Of a stretch of 38,382 nucleotides of DNA, positions 7,871-15,026 are shown in pieces. The notes beneath the pieces are model-generated. The model was not told the DNA's origin. It made no database searches and saw nothing but the letters and a program-made list of their open reading frames with translations. Position numbers and translations under genes: made by a program. Origin of the DNA: Bacteroides sp. CAG:530 (GTDB lineage: Bacteria; Bacteroidota; Bacteroidia; Bacteroidales; Bacteroidaceae); assembly GCA_000434735.1 (NCBI GenBank), contig FR881290.1:1-38382 (forward strand), read 5' to 3'. Every line of letters starts with the position of its first letter. The stretch's first letter is position 1.

Positions 7871-8869
7871 TTATTCTGCATCTCCTTGCAGAATAGCTCC
7901 AACATTTAACTTTATTTCGTCCCACACCTTGGGAGAAAGAGTTGTGCCAACAGTCTGAATAACATAGCCCGCCAACACCGAAGCCACCTGAGCACATTTC
8001 TCAAGAGAGTATCCCGAAGTCAGCGCATACAAGAATCCGGCGGCATAGAAATCGCCAGCTCCGGTAGTATCTACCACTTCTTTCACCGGATATGGCTCTA
8101 CGCAGATACTTTCGGTACCTTTCTTGACAATAGACCCTCCGGCACCAAGCTTAACAACCGCCACGCTACACTTGGATGCAATTTCAAGAAGAGCGTCATT
8201 AGGTTCCTCCTTATTAGTATAAGCGTACGCCTCTGCCTCGTTAGCAAAAACTATATCAACATACTTGCAAACAAGCATATCAAAGAATTCGCGTTCCGCC
8301 TCTACTACATTATAGCTCGCCATATCAAGACAGACCTGCAAGCCCGCTTCCTTAGCCAACTGCATGGCACGCAATATCAACTCATGGTCTTGCAATAAAT
8401 ATCCCTCTATATATAAATAGGAATAACCCTCGAATAAAGTCTTGTTAAGATCGGATGCCTCAAGCGTAGCTGCCGCTCCTAAGTAAGTAGCGAAAGTACG
8501 TTCACCATCGGGCAAAACAAAAGCCGACACCTGTCCGGAATGACAATCTCCGCGGAGCAAATGAGTAGTGACACCTATATCATGAAGCGACTCCTCGTAG
8601 AATGTGCCCACAGCATCGTCTCCAATCTTTCCTATAAAAGCAGGCGACGCACCAAGACACGCCAAAGCACAAACAGTGTTAGACGCCGCCCCACCAGTAG
8701 ACTTCTCCGTAGATAAACCGGCAAGAACCTGCTGCATCTCAACCAAGCGATTTTCGTCTATCAACTGCATGCTTCCCACCGGAAGGCGCAGGTCTTTCAA
8801 CGTTTTCTCATCCCCTATTCGAGCCAAAATATCTACTAAAGCATTACCTATTCCAATAATTTTATCCAT
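7871..8869 (-). CDS. PfkB-family carbohydrate/nucleoside kinase (adenosine kinase-like)
   Basis: A 332-residue cytoplasmic kinase of the ribokinase/PfkB fold. N-terminal MDKIIGIGNALVDILARI is the usual family opening. The second signature, DTTGAGDFYAAGF near residue 270, carries the catalytic Asp and the anion hole. The substrate cannot be fixed from sequence; Bacteroides members are often annotated as adenosine kinase. A longer open frame starts at 8929, but the ATG at 8869 fits the family start, and a TATCTTTG promoter box (8887-8894) lies between the two, so the longer start would be upstream of transcription. It is the first gene of a unit with the S41 peptidase. Confidence 0.9.
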   Translation of the reverse strand: MDKIIGIGNALVDILARIGDEKTLKDLRLPVGSMQLIDENRLVEMQQVLAGLSTEKSTGGAASNTVCALACLGASPAFIGKIGDDAVGTFYEESLHDIGVTTHLLRGDCHSGQVSAFVLPDGERTFATYLGAAATLEASDLNKTLFEGYSYLYIEGYLLQDHELILRAMQLAKEAGLQVCLDMASYNVVEAEREFFDMLVCKYVDIVFANEAEAYAYTNKEEPNDALLEIASKCSVAVVKLGAGGSIVKKGTESICVEPYPVKEVVDTTGAGDFYAAGFLYALTSGYSLEKCAQVASVLAGYVIQTVGTTLSPKVWDEIKLNVGAILQGDAE

Positions 8870-8886
8870 TCTTGCATTTTTTTTTG

Positions 8887-8894
8887 CAAAGATA
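8887..8894 (-). promoter_or_regulatory. Promoter -7 box of pfkB-S41 unit
   Basis: TATCTTTG on the minus strand, 18 bp before the chosen ATG of the kinase. No clear -33 TTG is present at the right spacing. It abuts the -33 box of the divergent tRNA promoter. Confidence 0.6.
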
Positions 8895-8925
8895 TTGCAT
8901 ATTTCAAAATATCCTACTACCTTTG
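8895..8925 (+). promoter_or_regulatory. Promoter of the tRNA-Asn pair
   Basis: TTG at 8895-8897, a 20-bp spacer and TACCTTTG at 8918-8925. The predicted start near 8932 is about 15 nt before the first tRNA. Confidence 0.75.
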
Positions 8926-8946
8926 CCACGCAATTAAGAAAAACCT

Positions 8947-9020
8947 TCTTCAGTAGCTCAGTCGGTTAGAGCATCTGACTGTTAATCAGAGGGTCGTTGG
9001 TTCAAGTCCAACCTGAAGAG
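8947..9020 (+). tRNA. tRNA-Asn(GTT), copy 1
   Basis: A 74-nt cloverleaf. The acceptor stem is TCTTCAG/CTGAAGA with discriminator G. The anticodon stem TCTGA/TCAGA encloses loop CTGTTAA with anticodon GTT at 8981-8983. The T arm carries GGTTCAAGTCC. A full CCA is not encoded. Confidence 0.97.
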
Positions 9021-9042
9021 CATTCTTCTTTACATACAACAT

Positions 9043-9116
9043 TCTTCAGTAGCTCAGTCGGTTAGAGCATCTGACTGTTAATCAGAGGGTCGTTGGTTCA
9101 AGTCCAACCTGAAGAG
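9043..9116 (+). tRNA. tRNA-Asn(GTT), copy 2
   Basis: Identical over its 74 nt to the copy that starts 96 bp upstream, with anticodon GTT at 9077-9079. Both copies probably come from one transcript, as no promoter is seen between them and a terminator follows the second. Confidence 0.97.
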
Positions 9117-9120
9117 CAGA

Positions 9121-9146
9121 AGCCTGTTATTACAACAGGCTTTTTT
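9121..9146 (+). terminator. Terminator of tRNA-Asn operon
   Basis: Perfect 8-bp stem AGCCTGTT/AACAGGCT with loop ATTAC, followed by TTTTTT. Confidence 0.9.
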
Positions 9147-9214
9147 GTTTATACCCATCAACATATCCGAATCCCGAAATTAAGGTACAGCAAAACGAAA
9201 AAAAGCTGAAATAC

Positions 9215-9244
9215 TTGATTCAGTCATTAAAAGCCGTATCTTTG
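9215..9244 (+). promoter_or_regulatory. Promoter of thioredoxin-fold lipoprotein
   Basis: TTG at 9215-9217, 19-bp spacer, TATCTTTG at 9237-9244. The start near 9251 gives a short leader of about 23 nt. Confidence 0.75.
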
Positions 9245-9273
9245 CATCCTAAATTTAATAAAGAGAGTTTGTA

Positions 9274-10419
9274 ATGAAAAGAAATGCTTATATCGCTGCA
9301 GCTCTGTTGTTCGCAGGTTTAACGGCCTGCAACAACGAGCCTGCTTTTACAGTAGAGGGCGAAGTGACCGATGCTGCAGACAAAGTGCTATACTTGGAAC
9401 AAACAGGACTGCAAGGTATTGTAGCACTGGATTCTGTTAAGCTAAAGAGTAACGGGACATTCAGTTTTTCTGGAAAGCGACCCGAAGCCCCCGACTTCTA
9501 CCGCCTACGTATAGAAGACAAGACCATCAATTTCTCTGTAGATTCTATCGAAACAGTAAAAATACATGCCGACTATAAGAATTTCTCTACTCAATATAAA
9601 GTAGAAGGTTCGGACAATAGCTCGAAGATAAAAGAATTGACTCTTCTGCAAACAGAACTGCAGAACAAGATGAACGCCTTGGCTAAGTCTGGACTTCCGA
9701 TAGGAATAGCACAAGACAGCGCTACTAATATGGTCAACGCTTATAAAGAAGAGATTAAGCGCAACTATATTTTTGTAGGACCTAACAAGGCATACGCTTA
9801 CTTCGCTCTCTTCCAGCAGTTGAACGGTTACCCTATCTTCGACCCTTTGACAAACCGCGACGATGTAAAGTGTTTTGCAGCAGTAGCTACAAGCTTGAAC
9901 AACTTGTACCCTCAAGCCGACCGCTCACGCAATCTCTATAATATGGTAATAAAAGGTATGAAAAATACCAGAAAACCTCAGGTTAAACCTTTAGAGATTC
10001 CGCAAGATAAAATACAAGAAACTTCGATTATTGATATTCCGTTGCAAGACATAAAAGGCGCAACACGCCACCTTACCGATTTGAAAGGCAAAGTGGTATT
10101 GATAGACTTTACTGCCTATGGCAACGCTGATTCGGGAGCACGCACCTTAGCACTGCGTGAACTTTACAACAAATACGCATCGCAAGGACTAGAAATCTAC
10201 CAGATTTCGCTTGATGCCGATGAACACTTCTGGAAAACCGCAGCCGACAACTTGCCGTGGATTTGCGTACGCGACCCGCAAGGACCATATTCTACATACG
10301 TACGTCTGTACGGAGTAGAACAACTGCCCACAGCGTTCTTAGTGAACCGCAACAACGAGCTCAGCATGCGACTTAACGAAAAGACAAACGTAGAAGAGGC
10401 AATAAAGAAGCTATTATAA
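9274..10419 (+). CDS. DUF4369/thioredoxin-fold lipoprotein lacking the CxxC redox motif
   Basis: A 381-residue lipoprotein with the lipobox GLTAC (Cys19). Residues 25-110 form a DUF4369-like beta domain (FTVEGEVTD, then a FSFSGKRPEAPDFYRL segment). Residues 110-240 are helical, and 250-381 form a TlpA-like thioredoxin domain. Where a CxxC motif is expected (DFTAYGNADSGA, 278-289) both cysteines are absent, although the cis-Pro region (LPTAF, 351-355) is kept. It is therefore unlikely to be an oxidoreductase; a binding or scaffold role in the periplasm is possible. The only other cysteines are 200 and 331. It is transcribed from its own promoter. The first clear hairpin terminator downstream lies beyond the greA promoter. 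Confidence 0.85.
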   Translation: MKRNAYIAAALLFAGLTACNNEPAFTVEGEVTDAADKVLYLEQTGLQGIVALDSVKLKSNGTFSFSGKRPEAPDFYRLRIEDKTINFSVDSIETVKIHADYKNFSTQYKVEGSDNSSKIKELTLLQTELQNKMNALAKSGLPIGIAQDSATNMVNAYKEEIKRNYIFVGPNKAYAYFALFQQLNGYPIFDPLTNRDDVKCFAAVATSLNNLYPQADRSRNLYNMVIKGMKNTRKPQVKPLEIPQDKIQETSIIDIPLQDIKGATRHLTDLKGKVVLIDFTAYGNADSGARTLALRELYNKYASQGLEIYQISLDADEHFWKTAADNLPWICVRDPQGPYSTYVRLYGVEQLPTAFLVNRNNELSMRLNEKTNVEEAIKKLL

Positions 10420-10457
10420 CATGTTGAAAAGCATGATAAAATAGTGGTCTTAACTAC

Positions 10458-10488
10458 TTGACTAGTATAATAAAAAGACCTATCTTTG
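10458..10488 (+). promoter_or_regulatory. Promoter of greA (or of a short leader RNA)
   Basis: TTG at 10458-10460, a 20-bp spacer and TATCTTTG at 10481-10488. The start near 10495 is directly followed by a terminator hairpin (10508-10546) and then by the greA coding region. No second TAnnTTTG box was found between the hairpin and greA. Confidence 0.75.
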
Positions 10489-10507
10489 CCAACGTGAAAT
10501 AAAAAGG

Positions 10508-10546
10508 AAGGGTTCCGATACATCTCGGTGTATCGGGATTCTTTTT
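10508..10546 (+). terminator. Terminator/attenuator in the greA leader
   Basis: The core stem is CCGATACA (10515-10522) with TGTATCGG (10529-10536) and a 6-nt loop, extended outward by wobble and A-T pairs to about 15 bp, then TTTTT and further T residues. It could end the upstream lipoprotein transcript, but because the greA promoter lies upstream of it, it should also attenuate greA or release an RNA of roughly 55 nt. Confidence 0.75.
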
Positions 10547-10620
10547 GTTTTATAGACGGTAAACACAATCAATCGAAAAAATCAATTAAAAATAAACAAA
10601 ATCATTAAGGAGGAAAAACT

Positions 10621-11085
10621 ATGGCTTATATGTCAGAAGAAGGCTACCAGAAGTTGGTAGCTGAATTGAAACGTCTGGAATCGGTAGAACGTCCAAAGGT
10701 TATCGCAGCCATCGCAGAAGCACGCGACAAAGGTGACCTTTCAGAAAACGCCGAATACGATGCAGCTAAAGAAGCACAGAGTCTGCTTGAAACAAAAATC
10801 AATCAGCTGAAATCGACTATTGGCGACGCTAAGATTATCGATACATCAAAGCTGAAAGCTGACACAGTACAGATTTTGACTCGCGTAGAGTTGAAGAACG
10901 TAAAGAACGGAATGAAGATGGCATACACTATCGTATCAGAAACTGAAGCTAACCTGAAAGAAGGTAAGATTTCAGTTAACACACCTATTGCACAGGGATT
11001 ACTTGGCAAGAAGGTAGGCGATGTAGCCGAAATCACCATACCGCAAGGTAAAATCAGCTTAGAAATAACTGGAATTTCATTTTAA
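10621..11085 (+). CDS. greA: Transcription elongation factor GreA
   Basis: A 154-residue protein, the usual length for the family. The N-terminal coiled coil carries the tip motif ARDKGDLSENAEYDAAKE with acidic Asp39 and Glu42, which coordinate the Mg2+ used to stimulate RNA cleavage in backtracked RNA polymerase. The C-terminal FKBP-like domain runs from about 80 to 154 (TPIAQGLLGKKVGDVAEI). The start is firm: a strong TAAGGAGG lies at 10606-10613, 7 nt before the ATG, a rare full Shine-Dalgarno for this group. Transcription passes a terminator-like hairpin in the leader. The next gene is a HIT protein after another terminator. Confidence 0.97.
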   Translation: MAYMSEEGYQKLVAELKRLESVERPKVIAAIAEARDKGDLSENAEYDAAKEAQSLLETKINQLKSTIGDAKIIDTSKLKADTVQILTRVELKNVKNGMKMAYTIVSETEANLKEGKISVNTPIAQGLLGKKVGDVAEITIPQGKISLEITGISF

Positions 11086-11088
11086 ACC

Positions 11089-11123
11089 AAAGGCAGGTCC
11101 ACTTAGTGTGGGCTTGCCTTTTT
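11089..11123 (+). terminator. Terminator after greA
   Basis: A long imperfect stem from AAAGGCAGGTCCAC (11089-11102) and its partner (11108-11121), ending in TTTTT. It ends 13 bp before the HIT gene, so part of the transcription may read through. Confidence 0.8.
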
Positions 11124-11136
11124 ACACATTATAAGT

Positions 11137-11541
11137 ATGGCAACAATATTCAGTAAAATCGTAGCAGGAGAAATCCCCAGCTATAAAGTAGCGGAAAACG
11201 AACAGTTCTATGCATTCTTGGATATCAATCCATTGGTAAAAGGACATACTTTGGTTATCCCAAAACGAGAAGTTGACTATATTTTCGACTTGACAGACGA
11301 AGAGCTGGCAGCGATGCATGTATTCGCAAAACACGTGGCACTAGCCATCCAGAAAGCATTTCCTTGCCGTAAGGTAGGCGAAGCCGTGTTAGGTCTGGAA
11401 GTTCCCCACGCACACATCCACTTAGTGCCAATGCAGAACGAAAAAGATATGATTTTCTCTAATCCGAAGCTGAAGTTGACCGACGAAGAGTTTAAATCTA
11501 TCGCCCAGGCAATTGCAAAAGCATACTCAGAAGCCGAATAA
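11137..11541 (+). CDS. HIT family protein (HINT-like nucleotide hydrolase)
   Basis: A 134-residue cytoplasmic protein of the histidine triad superfamily. The N-terminus TIFSKIVAGEIPSYKV is typical of HINT-type proteins. The triad is VPHAHIHLVPM with His91, His93 and His95. Family members hydrolyse purine nucleoside phosphoramidates or dinucleotides; the native substrate is unknown. It directly follows greA and its terminator, with no separate promoter box in the 13-bp gap, so partial read-through from greA is likely. Confidence 0.93.
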   Translation: MATIFSKIVAGEIPSYKVAENEQFYAFLDINPLVKGHTLVIPKREVDYIFDLTDEELAAMHVFAKHVALAIQKAFPCRKVGEAVLGLEVPHAHIHLVPMQNEKDMIFSNPKLKLTDEEFKSIAQAIAKAYSEAE

Positions 11542-11572
11542 TATTCCCTCCACTTAGATATTATCATTACAA

Positions 11573-11606
11573 AGGCCGCATTCTTTTACCACAAAGAATA
11601 CGGCCT
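11573..11606 (+). terminator. Hairpin terminator after HIT gene
   Basis: Stem AGGCCGcATTCTTT (11573-11586) pairs with AAAGAATaCGGCCT (11593-11606) with one mismatch. The following sequence CTGTTGCTTTATT is only moderately T-rich. Confidence 0.65.
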
Positions 11607-11666
11607 CTGTTGCTTTATTATCCGCAAGTTACACCATACGTTCAAGGTATTCTATGTGAGATTATA

Positions 11667-11674
11667 TAATTTTG
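11667..11674 (+). promoter_or_regulatory. Promoter -7 box of outer-membrane protein gene
   Basis: TAATTTTG fits TAnnTTTG. No clear -33 TTG is seen. It overlaps a possible GTG start at 11656 and so rules that start out. Confidence 0.55.
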
Positions 11675-11712
11675 CAGTCCTAATTACACGAAGAAAAGAA
11701 TCAAACAACACG

Positions 11713-12441
11713 ATGAGAAAAAAGACAATGAAAAGCGTAGCGATATGCGGAGGCATGCTACTTGGGCTACCCTTGGCGGCATCAGCCCAAAATGAAGTAG
11801 AGACAGAAGTAGATGTAGACATTGTTAGTAGCTACATTTGGCGCGGACAAGACTTGGGAGGAGTGAGTATACAACCATCTATAGCGATAAGCTACAAAGG
11901 ATTATCGCTGGAAGCATGGGGTAGCATTGGTTTCGACAAAGAAGACAGCAAGGAACTCGACCTCACATTAGGATATCAAACAGGTGGTTTCAGCATCTCC
12001 GTAACAGATTATTGGAGTTCGGGCGAGAACGGATACTTTCATTATGGCGCACACAACACAGCGCACACTTTCGAAGGACAGATAGGATACGATTTCGGAA
12101 TACTTGCTATAAACTGGCATACTAATTTCGCAGGATACATAGGCTATAAAGAAGATGGTAAAAAAGCGTATGCATCGTACATAGCAGTATCGGCACCTTT
12201 CCGCTTGGGAGGAATAGACTGGACTGCGGAAGTTGGTGCTACACCTTGGGGGAACGATTTTTACACCGGCGGAGACTCATATGAAAAAGAAATGATTAAC
12301 GGTTTCGCTGTATGCGACGTAAGCATCTGCGCTTCGAAAGAAATACACATTACTCCAACATTCAGCCTGCCTCTATCGGCCAAAATCACTTGGAATCCTG
12401 CTACAGAAGGTACATTCTTCACTGCTGCAATAAGTTTCTGA
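11713..12441 (+). CDS. Putative outer-membrane beta-barrel protein (TorF/Gcw_chp-like)
   Basis: A 242-residue protein with a signal peptide ending ASAQ near residue 26. The mature part has alternating aromatic and polar residues and repeats with a barrel-strand look, ending in TFFTAAISF with a terminal Phe, as expected for outer-membrane barrels. The segment VDVDIVSSYIWRGQDLGG resembles the N-terminus of TorF/Gcw_chp putative porins. The function is unknown. The start at 11713 was chosen because the promoter box at 11667-11674 lies inside the longer open frame. It stands as a single-gene unit between two hairpins. Confidence 0.75.
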   Translation: MRKKTMKSVAICGGMLLGLPLAASAQNEVETEVDVDIVSSYIWRGQDLGGVSIQPSIAISYKGLSLEAWGSIGFDKEDSKELDLTLGYQTGGFSISVTDYWSSGENGYFHYGAHNTAHTFEGQIGYDFGILAINWHTNFAGYIGYKEDGKKAYASYIAVSAPFRLGGIDWTAEVGATPWGNDFYTGGDSYEKEMINGFAVCDVSICASKEIHITPTFSLPLSAKITWNPATEGTFFTAAISF

Positions 12442-12471
12442 CACTTCAAATAATATTTTGCATCTTATAAT

Positions 12472-12507
12472 AAAGTGGTCTCACATCTGTCTAAGTGAGA
12501 CTACTTT
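12472..12507 (+). terminator. Terminator after outer-membrane protein gene
   Basis: AAAGTGGTCTCAC (12472-12484) pairs with GTGAGACTACTTT (12495-12507) with one mismatch. The downstream TCTATTTATCC is weakly T-rich. Confidence 0.7.
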
Positions 12508-12608
12508 CTATTTATCCTAATACAACACGGCCTAAAAAAAAATGAGACAAATAAGCTTTTTTCTTATTTATTAAGTCAGCACATAACTTCTTATTAAAAG
12601 GAAAAGCC

Positions 12609-12616
12609 TACTTTTG
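12609..12616 (+). promoter_or_regulatory. Promoter -7 box of GH35 gene
   Basis: TACTTTTG fits TAnnTTTG, 43 bp before the ATG. No TTG sits at the expected -33 position. Confidence 0.5.
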
Positions 12617-12659
12617 TCATGTATTAAACCAATTTAAACAAGCACAACCTTACAAACCT

Positions 12660-14549
12660 ATGTTTAAACAATTATTTTTATCCTTATTGTTGGCAAGCAT
12701 GCTTCCTATAGGAGAAGCCTTGGCCGCACAACCTAAATCTACGTTCGAAATCAAGAACGGACATTTCTACCGCAACGGAAAAGAAACGTCTATCCTATCC
12801 GGAGAAATGCACTACGCACGTATTCCTCACCAGTATTGGCGCCATCGTCTTCAGATGATGAAGGGAATGGGGCTTAACACTGTGGCAACTTATGTCTTTT
12901 GGAACTTACACGAAACAGAACCAGGCAAATGGGATTTTACAGGCGATAAGAATCTGGCAGAATACATACGTATAGCCGGCGAAGAAAATATGATGGTTAT
13001 CTTGCGCCCCGGTCCATACGTTTGTGCTGAATGGGAATTCGGAGGCTATCCTTGGTGGCTTCAAAACGTAAAGGGCATGGAAATCCGTCGCGATAACGCA
13101 GAGTTCTTGAAATATACTAAAGCGTACATAGAACGCCTATATAAAGAAGTTGGCGATTTGCAATGCACAAAGGGTGGACCGATTATCATGGTTCAGTGCG
13201 AAAACGAGTTCGGCTCGTACGTATCACAGCGCAAAGATATTCCTCTGGAAGAGCATCGCGCATATAACGCAAAAATCAAACAGCAATTGGCAGACGCGGG
13301 ATTCAATGTTCCTCTGTTCACATCAGACGGTAGTTGGTTGTTTGAAGGAGGAAGCACTAAAGGAGCACTTCCTACCGCCAACGGAGAATCGGATATTGAA
13401 AACCTGAAAAAGGTAGTCAATCAGTATCACGACGGCAAGGGCCCGTACATGGTGGCAGAATTCTACCCCGGATGGTTGATGCACTGGGCAGAACCGTTCC
13501 CGCAAATCTCAGCATCGTCTATAGCTCAGCAGACTGAATTGTACCTGAAAAATGATGTTTCGTTCAACTACTACATGGTGCACGGAGGTACTAACTTCGG
13601 ATTTACCGCAGGAGCTAACTATGATAAGAAGCGTGACATTCAGCCCGACTTGACAAGCTACGACTACGATGCGCCTATCAGCGAAGCCGGATGGGTAACT
13701 CCTAAATACGACTCATTACGCAACGTTATCAAGAAATACGCTAAATATAAAGTGCCCGAAGCTCCGGCACGTATCGAAGTAATTGATATTCCGTCTATCA
13801 AGCTGAACAAAGTGGCAGACCTGCTGGGATATGCAGAAACTCAGAAGCCTGTTACAGCTGCACAGCCTATGACATTCGAGCAGTTAGGACAAGGTTATGG
13901 ATATGTACTCTACACACGCCACTTTAACCAGCCTATCAGCGGAACACTGGAAATAAACGGACTGCGCGACTTTGCCGTAGTATATGTAGACGGTGAAAAA
14001 GTTGGCGAACTGAACAGAAATACCCAAACTTATTCTATGGATATAGAAGTGCCGTTTAACGCAACACTTCAGATATTGGTAGAAAACATGGGACGTATTA
14101 ACTATGGCAGCCAGATTACTGAAAACAACAAGGGTATCATAAGCCCTATTACCATTGCCGGAAAGGAAATTAACGGAGAATGGAATATGTATAAGCTGCC
14201 TATGAGCGCAGCTCCCGATCTTCAGAAGATGGGTCGCTTCGCCTCGGACAACACCACAGCCAAAGCATCAAAACTGAAAGGCGCTCCGGTGATATACGAA
14301 GGTACATTCAACCTCGACAAGACCGGAGATACATTCATCGACATGGAGAACTGGGGCAAGGGAATCATCTTCATCAACGGCATCAACATAGGACGCTATT
14401 GGAAGGTAGGCCCTCAGCAGACATTATACATTCCTGGAGTATGGCTCAAGAAAGGAGAAAACAAGATTGTTATCTTTGAACAACTGAACGACAACGCCAA
14501 GACTGAAGTCAGCACAATGCAGACTCCTAAGCTAATGGATCTTAAGTAA
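12660..14549 (+). CDS. GH35 beta-galactosidase, exported
   Basis: A 629-residue glycoside hydrolase. The signal peptide (residues 1-22, ending ALA) directs export. The GH35 TIM barrel opens with SGEMHYARIPHQYW (48-61) and contains RPGPYVCAEWEFGG. The acid/base is Glu183 in QCENEFGSY and the nucleophile is Glu267 in VAEFYPGW. Two beta-jellyroll domains follow (about 390-620), the last with WGKGIIFINGINIGRYW, a hallmark of bacterial GH35. It releases terminal beta-galactose from oligosaccharides or host glycans. It is not next to a SusCD pair and appears as a single gene with its own promoter and a strong terminator. Confidence 0.94.
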   Translation: MFKQLFLSLLLASMLPIGEALAAQPKSTFEIKNGHFYRNGKETSILSGEMHYARIPHQYWRHRLQMMKGMGLNTVATYVFWNLHETEPGKWDFTGDKNLAEYIRIAGEENMMVILRPGPYVCAEWEFGGYPWWLQNVKGMEIRRDNAEFLKYTKAYIERLYKEVGDLQCTKGGPIIMVQCENEFGSYVSQRKDIPLEEHRAYNAKIKQQLADAGFNVPLFTSDGSWLFEGGSTKGALPTANGESDIENLKKVVNQYHDGKGPYMVAEFYPGWLMHWAEPFPQISASSIAQQTELYLKNDVSFNYYMVHGGTNFGFTAGANYDKKRDIQPDLTSYDYDAPISEAGWVTPKYDSLRNVIKKYAKYKVPEAPARIEVIDIPSIKLNKVADLLGYAETQKPVTAAQPMTFEQLGQGYGYVLYTRHFNQPISGTLEINGLRDFAVVYVDGEKVGELNRNTQTYSMDIEVPFNATLQILVENMGRINYGSQITENNKGIISPITIAGKEINGEWNMYKLPMSAAPDLQKMGRFASDNTTAKASKLKGAPVIYEGTFNLDKTGDTFIDMENWGKGIIFINGINIGRYWKVGPQQTLYIPGVWLKKGENKIVIFEQLNDNAKTEVSTMQTPKLMDLK

Positions 14550-14588
14550 TATGCAGAAGGCGGACATACGTCCAACGAAATATTCCAT

Positions 14589-14637
14589 AAATCCCTCGCA
14601 CTAAACGAATCGACTCAGTGCGAGGGATTTCTTTTTT
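14589..14637 (+). terminator. Terminator after GH35 gene
   Basis: Perfect 12-bp stem, AAATCCCTCGCA (14589-14600) and TGCGAGGGATTT (14619-14630), then CTTTTTT. Confidence 0.9.
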
Positions 14638-14642
14638 CAGAC

Positions 14643-14670
14643 AAAAGCACCTTTTAAGCAAAAGATTTAT
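14643..14670 (+). repeat. 28-bp direct repeat, copy 1
   Basis: The sequence from AAAAGCACC to GATTTAT is identical to 14916-14943. The bases upstream are also similar (TCTTTTTTCAGAC against TCTTTTTCCAGAT), so the similarity extends to about 40 bp. Confidence 0.9.
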
Positions 14671-14708
14671 ATTCATATTATACAGAGTTGCACTAATTCC
14701 TTAATGAA

Positions 14709-14805
14709 GTCGTCTCACTTCGACCGATACGCATGCTTACTTCGACCGAAGTAAACGCTCACTTCGAGTCGGTCAACGTGCTTACTTCGGTCGAAGTAAG
14801 ACGAC
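14709..14805. repeat. Tandem palindromic repeat cluster
   Basis: Four units that begin CT(C/T)ACTTCG at 14714, 14736, 14758 and 14781, a period of 22-23 bp. Units 2 and 4 are themselves palindromes (TTACTTCG-AC-CGAAGTAA and CTTACTTCG-GT-CGAAGTAAG). The outer parts (14709-14727 and 14787-14805) form a 19-bp inverted repeat with one mismatch. The cluster can therefore fold as one large or two small hairpins. It is noncoding and lies between GH35 and pnp, inside a pair of 28-bp direct repeats. Confidence 0.8.
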
Positions 14806-14915
14806 CTTGTCAAAAAGTTTCAGGACATGCCCCACAGACACCGATGATTGGCAAGAACTATGGTTTAAGTGACGCAATGATAAAGTCAGGAGTACGAGAA
14901 ATTCTTTTTCCAGAT

Positions 14916-14943
14916 AAAAGCACCTTTTAAGCAAAAGATTTAT
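14916..14943 (+). repeat. 28-bp direct repeat, copy 2
   Basis: Identical to 14643-14670, 273 bp downstream. The two copies flank the palindromic cluster and end shortly before the pnp promoter. Confidence 0.9.
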
Positions 14944-14977
14944 CTATTTGAGAATCAATTTATACAAATATATATTG

Positions 14978-14985
14978 TATCTTTG
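14978..14985 (+). promoter_or_regulatory. Promoter -7 box of pnp
   Basis: TATCTTTG, 41 bp before the pnp ATG. No TTG at the expected distance upstream. Confidence 0.6.
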
Positions 14986-15026
14986 TCGGTTGAATATTAA
15001 GACGAAATTTTATTAAAACAAATTTT

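Noticed and set aside
8870..8929. Longer N-terminus for the PfkB kinase
   Set aside because: The added 20 residues are not family-like and lie upstream of the TATCTTTG promoter box.
14709..14805. Possible CRISPR array
   Set aside because: Period of only 22-23 bp, no unique spacers of normal length, repeats are palindromic and diverged, and no cas genes are nearby.
14733..14930. 65-codon open frame in the palindromic repeat region
   Set aside because: Half of it is the repeat read through, whose 22-bp period is not a multiple of three; no start signal.
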